From: Chitinophaga pinensis
GTDB lineage: Bacteria; Bacteroidota; Bacteroidia; UKL13-3
DNA length: 64,000 nucleotides
Assembly: GCA_945870425.1 (NCBI GenBank)
Contig: CAMBSD010000018.1
Span: 1-64,000, forward strand
Reading direction: 5' to 3'
Each line of letters opens with the position of its first letter. The first letter of the stretch is position 1. The notes under the pieces were generated by a model. The model was given only the letters and a program-made list of their open reading frames with translations, was not told the DNA's origin and ran no database searches. Below, in pieces: positions 41,843-50,465 of the stretch. A program made the translations under genes and the position numbers.

Positions 41843-42587
41843 TAGAAATTCATATTATAGCTTTTTTCTCTTTTTTGCTTTATTTTTTTACCTTCAAAAA
41901 GCAAATGCTGAACGCAATCCTGGTCATTGTAGTTTGAAAGACGCGGTCAATGGGCGCAACTTTCTAGAGCTCAATCCTAATACTTATTTTGAATCAGTGG
42001 ATGTGAATGCATCATGGGTTAGGGTGGCGGTAAAAGCTTGGGTAGACAAAGCGAATATGTATGAAGATGTGCAGATTTATCGCAATGCCAGGTTGAGAGA
42101 TAGCGCAGGGAAGGTGCTAGCCATCGCCAGTATTGACTTTACACCGACTAAAAGCATTTCTGAAAATGATTCTCAAGTGTACATGATGATATATGGCTAC
42201 TTGGAAAAAGACTGTATTGATTTACAGTCTATACCCGAATTGGAGTTAAGCAAGATCTTATTACAAATCCAAAAGAATGCTAAGATTGATACTTTTCAAG
42301 TGTTTTTAAATAGGTTTGGTTTTAAAAATTTCTATGAAGAAAATGATTATGTTTCCTATCTCATCACCGAACCTGATTTTATAAGTCAATCTGAAACTCC
42401 TCGCATATTGATGGTGTTTTTCAAAAGCGAATTGATTGCCATTTTTCACACACGCAGTATCAAAGTTGAAATTTATGATTCAATAGAAATGGGCAAACAA
42501 TACAAGCTCATATTCAATTCCAAATTCACAGAACATACCAAAAACCAAATGCTCAAGATATTTAGGAGTAAAGTGGAGAAATACTAG
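41832..42587 (+). CDS. Hypothetical secreted protein
   Basis: N-terminal hydrophobic signal-like sequence; overlaps the DedA stop by 11 nt; TTG start. No family recognised. Confidence 0.65.
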   Translation: MLNSRNSYYSFFLFFALFFYLQKANAERNPGHCSLKDAVNGRNFLELNPNTYFESVDVNASWVRVAVKAWVDKANMYEDVQIYRNARLRDSAGKVLAIASIDFTPTKSISENDSQVYMMIYGYLEKDCIDLQSIPELELSKILLQIQKNAKIDTFQVFLNRFGFKNFYEENDYVSYLITEPDFISQSETPRILMVFFKSELIAIFHTRSIKVEIYDSIEMGKQYKLIFNSKFTEHTKNQMLKIFRSKVEKY

Positions 42588-42593
42588 AATTGG

Positions 42594-42616
42594 AGGATAG
42601 AGGATTTAGGCAAGAG
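42594..42616 (-). repeat. Dispersed repeat, inverted copy of 33949-33971
   Basis: aggatagaggatttaggcaagag is the exact reverse complement. Confidence 0.75.
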
Positions 42617-42758
42617 GCATTAGGGTTTTCTATACTGCCATTTAACTTCGCGTAGGATAACAAACATTACAAATAATAAATTAATACTACTTAGTGAACC
42701 CTATGTTGTAAATTCTGTATGTCTCTGTGGTTTAATAACATTGACTTTTTTGCTAAAC

Positions 42759-44417
42759 CTAATTCAGGTATTTACCTGCTATTGGAACTCTTCTTCCATA
42801 ACCAAATGCCTTGCTTGAGATACGAATGACAGGAGGTGCTTGCCAACGTTTCCACTCATTCATGTTCACCATGCGAAGTATACGTTTTACCAAAGCCTCG
42901 TCAAAGCCAGCTGCTATAATCTCTTTTGGCCCTTTTCGCTCTTCTACATATAGGAATAATATTTTATCCAGTATATCATAATCAGGCAGGGAATCTGAAT
43001 CTTTTTGATTGGGTCTTAATTCTGCCGATGGTTCTTTGGTTAATATATTGCTTGGAATTATTTCTTTCTCACTGTTAATAAATCTGCAAAGTTCAAACAC
43101 TTCTGTTTTGTATAAATCACCAATTACGGATAAGCCTCCACACATATCGCCATACAAAGTGCCATATCCTACAGCCAATTCACTTTTATTGGTGGTGTTA
43201 AGCAAAATATAACCAAACTTATTGCTCATGGCCATTAATATAATGCCTCTTGAACGTGATTGCATATTCTCTTCAGTCAAACCAAATGGTGTGTCCTTAA
43301 AGTGTGAAGCTAAAGTATTTTGCAGAGCATTAAAAGTATTTTCAATAGAGATGGTTTCGTATGAAACACCTAGGTTTTTAGCAAGTGCTACTGAATCGCT
43401 GATAGAATGATCAGAAGAAAATTCAGAAGGTAATAAAACTGCTTTCACATTTTCAGGTCCTAAGGCTTTTGAAGCAAGGTATAGCACCAATGCAGAATCA
43501 ATACCACCTGATAAACCAAGGATGGCTTTGGTAAATCCTAGTTTGTGGAAATACTCTCTTATCCCAAGTACCAATGCTGATTCAATATTTTCAAATTTCG
43601 AATGAAGTCTCTCGACTCCGCTCGAGATGACAATGTTATTTAAAACTTCGCATTCCCCATTTCGCATTTCGCACTCCAATAAGTCTTCTTCAAAGTACTT
43701 GGCCTCTGCAATCAGCTTTCCTTCTGCATCTGTAATACAACTGCCACCATCAAAAATCATGTGTGTTTGTCCACCAATATGGTTTACATACAATACAGGT
43801 AGATGGTATTTGAGTGCGTTGTTACGCAAAACTTCTTGACGGGTTTGTATCTGTGTTTTGCTAAATGGCGAAGCCGCTATATTGATAATGAAATTAGGAT
43901 TTTGTTTAATCAATTCATCCATGGGAGTTTGGATGTAAAGCGGATTTTCATTCAAATTCCAAAGGTCTTCGCAGATGGTTAATGCTATTTTGCTGCCTTT
44001 ATATTCAATCACATTGAATTGTCTATTGGGCTCAAAATATCTATATTCATCAAACACATCATAATTTGGAAGGAGTGTTTTATCCGTTATGTGTTGCACT
44101 TTTCCATCGGCTAAAAAGTAAGCCGAGTTATATAAGTCTTTGCCTTCTACTACTGGGTTTACCCTCGGTGAACCTACAATCGCGGCTATTCCATCTAAAC
44201 AATGATGGGCTATTTTCTCTACATTTTCTCTGCAAAGCTCAATGAAATCTTTAAATTCAAGAAAGTCGCGGGCTGGATAACCGCAAACTGCCAATTCAGA
44301 AAAAACAATTAAATCTACTCCATTGCTTTTGGCTTTATTCAAAGCCTCAATCATTTTAGAAGTATTATGATCGAAATTACCCGTATGATAATTGAGTTGT
44401 GCTAAAGCTATTTTCAA
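42759..44417 (-). CDS. nadE: Glutamine-dependent NAD+ synthase
   Basis: Nitrilase domain (VFSELAVCGYPARDFL, ALTICEDLWN) plus synthetase domain (AILGLSGGIDSALVLYLA). Confidence 0.95.
   Translation of the reverse strand: MKIALAQLNYHTGNFDHNTSKMIEALNKAKSNGVDLIVFSELAVCGYPARDFLEFKDFIELCRENVEKIAHHCLDGIAAIVGSPRVNPVVEGKDLYNSAYFLADGKVQHITDKTLLPNYDVFDEYRYFEPNRQFNVIEYKGSKIALTICEDLWNLNENPLYIQTPMDELIKQNPNFIINIAASPFSKTQIQTRQEVLRNNALKYHLPVLYVNHIGGQTHMIFDGGSCITDAEGKLIAEAKYFEEDLLECEMRNGECEVLNNIVISSGVERLHSKFENIESALVLGIREYFHKLGFTKAILGLSGGIDSALVLYLASKALGPENVKAVLLPSEFSSDHSISDSVALAKNLGVSYETISIENTFNALQNTLASHFKDTPFGLTEENMQSRSRGIILMAMSNKFGYILLNTTNKSELAVGYGTLYGDMCGGLSVIGDLYKTEVFELCRFINSEKEIIPSNILTKEPSAELRPNQKDSDSLPDYDILDKILFLYVEERKGPKEIIAAGFDEALVKRILRMVNMNEWKRWQAPPVIRISSKAFGYGRRVPIAGKYLN
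43606..43635. repeat. REP-like hairpin TCTCGA-CTCCGC-TCGAGA inside nadE
   Basis: Palindrome at 43610-43627; same core as intergenic copies at 47017-47040 and 49544-49567. Confidence 0.75.
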
Positions 44418-44452
44418 TGCAATAAATTGAAAGTGAATTATTCAAACAAAAA

Positions 44453-45199
44453 TTAGAAAATGATACCAAAGCTAAGTGATGTGAAACTATTGGTAGCTGT
44501 CCATTTGTCTTCAGAAAGCATGTCTACCAAACCACCATTGTACCTTAAACCGGTATATACTTTTGTGTTTGAAAACAAATCATATTGAATCCCACCACCT
44601 ATAATAAAAGAAGGATTGAAGAAGCTAACACTTTTGTCATATGCTGCACTTGTTGAGTCAGCTCTGATATCAAATTTATCTGCAGCATCAGGGTTTTTGG
44701 CATCTATATTATCCACTTGCACCACACTTGAACTCACATCTATTTTACTACGGATTAACAAGCCCAAACCCATTCCAAACTCGCCAAATACTCTGAGTTT
44801 ACCTCCGTTAATTGGATTGGTTCTCATTTTAAACAAAATGGGAATTTGCAAATAGCGCAGGTTGTAGGTCATACTTAAGTCATCTGAATAACCTTGTACA
44901 ACATCACTTTTGTAAAGATATACTCTGTCGTATTTGATTTTTGAAGTTACATTCACTACATTGATTTCGGTACCAAAGGCATATCTTTCATTGATGTATC
45001 TCGATACTGTGAAGCCATAATTCCAATCTAAGCTAATGCCATTGGCATCAATACTTTTGCTATCTGGGGTAACCCAACTGATATTGGGTGCTATACGCAA
45101 TCCAAATTCATATTTATTTTCATCGCTGATTATTTGTGAAAAACCATTTGAAACACTCATTATTGCCAAGGCAATTACCATTACATAATTTCTAGTCAT
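44453..45199 (-). CDS. Outer membrane beta-barrel (porin/PorT-like) protein
   Basis: Signal peptide; YEFGLRIAPNISWVTPDSK...; alternating beta strands; terminal F. Confidence 0.78.
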   Translation of the reverse strand: MTRNYVMVIALAIMSVSNGFSQIISDENKYEFGLRIAPNISWVTPDSKSIDANGISLDWNYGFTVSRYINERYAFGTEINVVNVTSKIKYDRVYLYKSDVVQGYSDDLSMTYNLRYLQIPILFKMRTNPINGGKLRVFGEFGMGLGLLIRSKIDVSSSVVQVDNIDAKNPDAADKFDIRADSTSAAYDKSVSFFNPSFIIGGGIQYDLFSNTKVYTGLRYNGGLVDMLSEDKWTATNSFTSLSFGIIF

Positions 45200-45219
45200 A
45201 CATTTGAAAAATAAAAAAT

Positions 45220-46230
45220 ATGGACAAATTTATAAAATACACTTACAAAACCTTCATTTATGTTTTCATCTTATTGTTGGCAGCTTGTGGCGATAATACT
45301 AAAACCAATACAGACGAAGAAACAAAAATTAATATTCACCGATTTGAGCGCGATTTGTTTTCAGGTGAAGGCGCTCCTCATTTTATGATGATGGCAAGTA
45401 AATACAAAGAATTTTTCTTTGGTTTCTGTAATGATATTTTAGAAATACATGAAAACAGACAAGATACGCTTCATAGTAAGGAATTGACTGATTTTACTCA
45501 TCACCCTAGCTTATTGCATTTAAAACATGATGTGGACAGTGTGTATCTTGATTTAGAGCCTATCGAAGTCCAATTGAAAGAGGCCATGAAAAACTACAAA
45601 AAGGAGTTTCCTAAAAATAAAGTGCCTTATTTTGTGAGTTTTATTTCTGAGTTTGGCTTTGCTAACATCACTTATGATACTATCATTGGCATAGGGCTGG
45701 ATATGTATTTGGGTAAAGATTATCCCATTTATCCAATTATAGAGTTTCCAAAATACATGAGCAATAAACTTTGTAAAGAGTATGTCGCATCTAATGCTAT
45801 CAAGGCTTTGGCCATATCAAATTACGAATACCAAACCAAAGACAAGCGTTTCTTGGCCTTTATGTTATTTGAAGGCAAGGTGCGCTATTTTATGAAAAAG
45901 CTAATGCCTGAATTACCTGATTCAATCATATTGGGTTACACCGAAAAGCAAGTGGAATGGAGCAAAGAGAATGCCCACGATGTATGGTCACATTTTATTG
46001 AAAAGAAAATGCTTTATTGTGATGAACCTGCCAAATACATGCGCTATTTAAATGATGGTCCATTTACCACAGCAGAAGGTGTTCCGCAGGAAAGTGCTCC
46101 TGCTATCGGAATTTATACAGCCTATCAAATCATTCAAAAATATGTTGAAGAGAGTGGTGCTAGCTTAGAACAAATCATGCTTGAAAGCAATTGGGACAAG
46201 ATATTGAAGGAAAGTAATTATAGGCCGTAA
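45220..46230 (+). CDS. gldB: Gliding motility lipoprotein GldB
   Basis: Lipobox LLAACG; INIHRFERDLF; YFVSFISEFGFANITYDTIIGIGLDMYLGKDYPIY; GIYTAYQIIQKYVEE. Confidence 0.88.
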   Translation: MDKFIKYTYKTFIYVFILLLAACGDNTKTNTDEETKINIHRFERDLFSGEGAPHFMMMASKYKEFFFGFCNDILEIHENRQDTLHSKELTDFTHHPSLLHLKHDVDSVYLDLEPIEVQLKEAMKNYKKEFPKNKVPYFVSFISEFGFANITYDTIIGIGLDMYLGKDYPIYPIIEFPKYMSNKLCKEYVASNAIKALAISNYEYQTKDKRFLAFMLFEGKVRYFMKKLMPELPDSIILGYTEKQVEWSKENAHDVWSHFIEKKMLYCDEPAKYMRYLNDGPFTTAEGVPQESAPAIGIYTAYQIIQKYVEESGASLEQIMLESNWDKILKESNYRP

Positions 46231-46377
46231 TATACTATATAATAGCACTTTCGACTTCGCTTAGCAGCCGAAATATCTTTGAAATCTAAGAGGAGGATAT
46301 GAAAAAGTAGTAAATTTCTTATTATCAAACCTTGCTTCCAAATTCATAAATATTAAATTGCCTAAAAAATTACATCT

Positions 46378-46893
46378 ATGATACAAAGACCTTTTAACCT
46401 AAACCAATGGATTGATGAAAACCGTCACTTGTTGAAACCACCTGTTGGAAATAAAAGTGTTTACCCCTTGGGAGAAGACTTTATTGTGATGGTAGTGGCG
46501 GGTCCTAATGCCCGAAAAGACTATCATTACAACGAAACTGAGGAGTTGTTTTATCAATTAGAAGGTGAAATATGCGTAACCATTCAAGAGGATGGCAAAG
46601 CCGTAAAAGTGCCTTTAAAAGCGGGTGATATGTTTTTATTACCTGCTAAAACCCCGCATTCTCCTGGTCGTAGTGAAGGTTCAATAGGACTTGTGATTGA
46701 AAGAGTGAGAGCTGGTAAAGGTTTTACGGATGGATTGATGTGGTTCTGCGAAAAATGCAATCACAAATTACATGAAGCCTTTTTCGAATTGAATGATATC
46801 GAAAACGATTTTAAAACCCACTTTAATGCCTACTATGCCTCTGAGGACTTGCGCACTTGCAAAAGTTGCGGTCATATGATGGAAAAAGTGTAA
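46378..46893 (+). CDS. 3-hydroxyanthranilate 3,4-dioxygenase
   Basis: Cupin with GPNARKDYHYNETEELFYQLEGE...PHSPGRSEGSIGLVIE; C-terminal CEKCNH/CKSCGH metal site. Confidence 0.93.
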   Translation: MIQRPFNLNQWIDENRHLLKPPVGNKSVYPLGEDFIVMVVAGPNARKDYHYNETEELFYQLEGEICVTIQEDGKAVKVPLKAGDMFLLPAKTPHSPGRSEGSIGLVIERVRAGKGFTDGLMWFCEKCNHKLHEAFFELNDIENDFKTHFNAYYASEDLRTCKSCGHMMEKV

Positions 46894-47013
46894 CACGGAT
46901 ATTTGTGCGAGGTGCATGGTGCTTTTTAATAGAGCTAAGCGCAATTATAAGTATCAATTTGTAATGAATCATTTCGAATTGTTAGTTAAAGCGAATTGTC
47001 AGCTCGATTGTAT

Positions 47014-47041
47014 TGTCAGTTCGAGCGGAGTCGAGAACTGG
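47014..47041 (+). repeat. REP-like hairpin TGTCAGTTCGAGCGGAGTCGAGAACTGG
   Basis: 28-nt exact inverted match to 49543-49570; internal CAGTTC/GAACTG arms. Confidence 0.85.
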
Positions 47042-47055
47042 CTATGATCCGAGAG

Positions 47056-47094
47056 AGTCTGTCTATTTTTCGACTTCGCTCAAAATGACAGACT
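47056..47094. repeat. Palindrome AGTCTGTC...GACAGACT around a CGACTTCGCTC core
   Basis: 8-bp perfect arms plus T/A-rich inner arms; adjacent to the 47014 copy. Confidence 0.8.
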
Positions 47095-47218
47095 TTAATA
47101 CATAACAAATAACTCTTTTCAAATGCCAATTGTCTTAATTATAGATAATACCATTTTGTAAAATAATAAGTCAAGTAATAACCTATCACTAAATATATCT
47201 TAAGAAAGATTTTTACCC

Positions 47219-48220
47219 ATGAACAAGATTGACGTTCACGCTCATATACTTCCAGATTTTATGCCTAACCTGAAAGAAAAGTATGGCTATGGAAATGATT
47301 TTATTTACCTCGACCATTATCAGCCAGGAAGGGCGAATATGATGAAGGCAGATGGTACTTTTTTTAGAGCCATTGATGAATTATGCTGGAATCCTGAAAC
47401 CATATTGGAACATATGGATAAACATGGGGTTCAACTCATGGCATTGTCCACTGTTCCGGTTTTGTTTTATTATTGGGCCGAAGCCCAACATACCTATGAA
47501 TGGAGTCAGTTTATTAATAACCACTTAGCTAAAATTCAACACACCTATCCTGATAGGTTTGTTGGTTTGGGCACATTGCCAATGCAAGATGTAGATTTGG
47601 CTATTCAGGAGCTAAGTAGGTGTAAGCATGAGTTAAATTTACCAGGGGTTGAAATTGCTACCCATATCAATGATAAAAATTTAGATGATGAGCGTTTTTA
47701 TCCTTTTTATGAGACAGCTGAAAAGCTTGGCATGTGTCTATTTGTTCACCCTTGGGATATGATGGGGCAGGAGCGCATGCCTAATTACATGTTACCTTGG
47801 ATAGTGGGTATGCCTGCCGAAACTTCATTGGCCATTACCTCTTTAATATTCGGTGGTATTTTTGATAAATTTCCTAAGCTTAGGGTATTGTTTGCTCATG
47901 GTGGTGGTTGCTTTCCTCAAACACTTGGTCGAATATCTCATACCTATCTTGCCCGCCCTGATTTGTGCAATGTTAACAAAGTAAAAGATCCAAGAGAGTA
48001 CGTGAACAAATTTTACGTGGATAGTTTAGTGCATGATGACGAAACATTCAAATATTTGCTTAATCTTTTTGGACCCGAAAAAATTGCCATGGGCAGTGAT
48101 TTTCCTTTTCCACTTGGCGATTTGGAGCACGGACGATTTATAGAAATGATGAAAGATTTGGACCAAGATACCAAAGAAAAATTGCTCTTTAGAACAGCTA
48201 AAGAGTGGTTAGGAATTTGA
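47219..48220 (+). CDS. Amidohydrolase, ACMSD-like (2-amino-3-carboxymuconate-6-semialdehyde decarboxylase)
   Basis: KIDVHAHILPDFMPNL; VHPWDMMG; LRVLFAHGGGCFP; MGSDFPFPLGD; downstream of 3-HAO. Confidence 0.85.
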   Translation: MNKIDVHAHILPDFMPNLKEKYGYGNDFIYLDHYQPGRANMMKADGTFFRAIDELCWNPETILEHMDKHGVQLMALSTVPVLFYYWAEAQHTYEWSQFINNHLAKIQHTYPDRFVGLGTLPMQDVDLAIQELSRCKHELNLPGVEIATHINDKNLDDERFYPFYETAEKLGMCLFVHPWDMMGQERMPNYMLPWIVGMPAETSLAITSLIFGGIFDKFPKLRVLFAHGGGCFPQTLGRISHTYLARPDLCNVNKVKDPREYVNKFYVDSLVHDDETFKYLLNLFGPEKIAMGSDFPFPLGDLEHGRFIEMMKDLDQDTKEKLLFRTAKEWLGI

Positions 48221-48336
48221 GAAATTTTACCTAATAGCTTAAGCAATACAGCATTGGTATTTTGACATTTATCTGTGCATAACTTGTGTTTTATTGTGGG
48301 GCTTATGCCTATATTTTTGCTTCATACATTCGTATT

Positions 48337-49458
48337 ATGAAGTTTATTGTAAACAGCACCGTTTTATTAAAACATCTATCTATGATAGATGGCGTAGTGG
48401 TATCAAAACCAATCATACCTATATTGAATAATTTTTTGTTCGATATTAAAGATGGTAACCTAACTATTTCGTCAACCGATTTAGAAACTACTATGACAAC
48501 CAGCATCAAAGTGGATGCAAAAGAAGATGTAGCGATTGCTATTCCTTCAAAGACTACAATTGAACTCTTAAAATCATTGCCCGATCAACCATTGGCTTTT
48601 ACCATCAATGTTGAAAAAGGTTCACTTGAAATTAAATATTCAACAGGTCGTTTTAAGTTAACTGCTCAAAATGCAGATGAGTTTCCCAAAAACCCTGAAG
48701 TGGATGGTGACAAATCGTTTAAAATACATGCAGGTGTTTTGCAAAAAGCCATTGCTAAATCGGTATTTGCAACTAGTAATGATGATTTAAGATTAAATTT
48801 AACTGGCGTATTCGTTCAGTTGTTCAACAAAAACATCGTTTTTGTTGCCACAGATGCAAATCGTTTGGTAAGATATACAAGAAATGATGTTCAACCAGGC
48901 GTTGAAGAATCTTTTATTCTACCTAAAAAAGCATTGAACCTTTTGAAAAATGCTTTGCCAAACAATGATACTGAGGTTACAATCAACTTCAACAAATCAA
49001 ATGCCTATTTCTCATTTGGAGATGTAAGTTTAATTTGTCGTTTGATTGACGAAAAATACCCTGACTATAAAGCAGTAATTCCTACAGACAATCCTAATAA
49101 GATGACTATTGATAAAGCTGAGTTTAACTCATCTGTAAAACGTGTATCTATTACATCTAACAAAACCACACACCAAATTCGTTTGAAAATTGCAGGTAGC
49201 GACCTAGCTATTAGTGCTGAGGATTTGGATTTTGAAAATGAGTCGCAAGAGAAATTAGCCTGTACTTATGTGGGCGAGGATATGGAAATAGGCTTTAACT
49301 CAAAATATTTGAGCGAAATGCTATCTGCTATTGATTCTCCTAATGTTCATTTAGAATTGTCAATGCCAAACCGAGCTGGTGTTTTAGTCCCTGAAACCAC
49401 TGATGAAGGCGAAGAAGTGTTGATGTTGGTGATGCCAATGATGTTAAATAATTACTAA
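48337..49458 (+). CDS. dnaN: DNA polymerase III subunit beta
   Basis: MKFIVNSTVLLKHLSMIDGVV...; sliding clamp domains; VLVMPMML C-terminus. Start reset to 48337. Confidence 0.96.
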   Translation: MKFIVNSTVLLKHLSMIDGVVVSKPIIPILNNFLFDIKDGNLTISSTDLETTMTTSIKVDAKEDVAIAIPSKTTIELLKSLPDQPLAFTINVEKGSLEIKYSTGRFKLTAQNADEFPKNPEVDGDKSFKIHAGVLQKAIAKSVFATSNDDLRLNLTGVFVQLFNKNIVFVATDANRLVRYTRNDVQPGVEESFILPKKALNLLKNALPNNDTEVTINFNKSNAYFSFGDVSLICRLIDEKYPDYKAVIPTDNPNKMTIDKAEFNSSVKRVSITSNKTTHQIRLKIAGSDLAISAEDLDFENESQEKLACTYVGEDMEIGFNSKYLSEMLSAIDSPNVHLELSMPNRAGVLVPETTDEGEEVLMLVMPMMLNNY

Positions 49459-49479
49459 TCAAAATACATAAGATATACT

Positions 49480-49512
49480 AAGGCTGTCCATTGGGCAGCC
49501 TTTTTTGTTTTG
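49480..49512 (+). terminator. Intrinsic terminator after dnaN
   Basis: aaggctg-tccattggg-cagcctttttt. Confidence 0.85.
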
Positions 49513-49542
49513 TTACATTAGTAATACCGAGTTATCGCCAAA

Positions 49543-49570
49543 CCAGTTCTCGACTCCGCTCGAACTGACA
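49543..49570 (-). repeat. REP-like hairpin, inverted copy of 47014-47041
   Basis: ccagttctcgactccgctcgaactgaca is the exact reverse complement. Confidence 0.85.
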
Positions 49571-49606
49571 TGCGTTTTCTGATTTGAAAAAATTGGGTTT
49601 TATTAA

Positions 49607-50086
49607 CTAGAATATAGAAGAGATATTCCTTATAAGTTTTTCTAAATACAATTGGTCTGTTGCATCAAAGTGATTAAGCAATTCACTATCAACATCTAAA
49701 ACACCAATGACTTGTTGGTTGGTTATTATGGGAATAACGATTTCTGATTTAGATGCACTGCTGCAGGCAATATGTCCTGGGAATTTTTCGACATCAGCAA
49801 CGATGATGGTCTGGGCCTGTTGCCAAGCGCTTCCACAAACCCCTCTTCCTATGCCAATGCGTGTGCAAGCAACGGGACCCTGAAAGGGTCCTAATATCAA
49901 TTCGTTTTGTTTAACTAAATAGAAGCCTACCCACCACCAATTGAATGCAGATTTTAAGGCCGCACTTATGTTGGCAAGATTTGCAATCAAATCTTTTTCG
50001 CTCAAAACCAAAGCCTCAATTTGAGGAAGCAAATTTTTATAGTTTTCTTCCTTGTTTGAATTGGCCTTTAATTGTAGCTCTTGCAA
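49607..50086 (-). CDS. GAF domain protein, free methionine-(R)-sulfoxide reductase-like
   Basis: GPVACTRIGIGRGVCGSAWQQAQTIIVADVEKFPGHIACSSASKSEIVIPI with the fRMsr cysteines. Confidence 0.88.
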   Translation of the reverse strand: MQELQLKANSNKEENYKNLLPQIEALVLSEKDLIANLANISAALKSAFNWWWVGFYLVKQNELILGPFQGPVACTRIGIGRGVCGSAWQQAQTIIVADVEKFPGHIACSSASKSEIVIPIITNQQVIGVLDVDSELLNHFDATDQLYLEKLIRNISSIF

Positions 50087-50091
50087 GGGAA

Positions 50092-50313
50092 TTATTTTTT
50101 GGTTGTATCGGCAATAGAAGCCGTTGTATCAGCGGGCGAAGTAACTTCACTGTTAGGTAAAACACCATCATTACCTCTATTGGTTGAGTATTCAGAACCA
50201 GCACCTGATTTATACTCATCATTTGCTTTTAAAGTTTTATCAGCTTCTTCAACACCATAGTGACAAGCAGCTAAAACAGATGTAAAAGCAAGAAGTATTA
50301 ATAATTTTTTCAT
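50092..50313 (-). CDS. Small hypothetical lipoprotein
   Basis: MKKLLILLAFTSVLAAC lipobox; low-complexity polar remainder. Confidence 0.65.
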   Translation of the reverse strand: MKKLLILLAFTSVLAACHYGVEEADKTLKANDEYKSGAGSEYSTNRGNDGVLPNSEVTSPADTTASIADTTKK

Positions 50314-50412
50314 TTTGTGTTATTATTATTTGTCCGCGAATATAAAAATTAGTTTATGGATAAAAATACCCGATTGGGATTTTTTGCGGATAATTATCAG
50401 TCTTTATAAAAA

Positions 50413-50442
50413 AGAAAAGGAAATCCTCAGGATTTCCTTTTC
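50413..50442 (-). terminator. Intrinsic terminator of the S46 peptidase gene
   Basis: agaaaaggaaatcc-tca-ggatttccttttct with a T-tract on the minus strand. Confidence 0.85.
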
Positions 50443-50465
50443 TAAATAGATATCTAAAATAGGTA

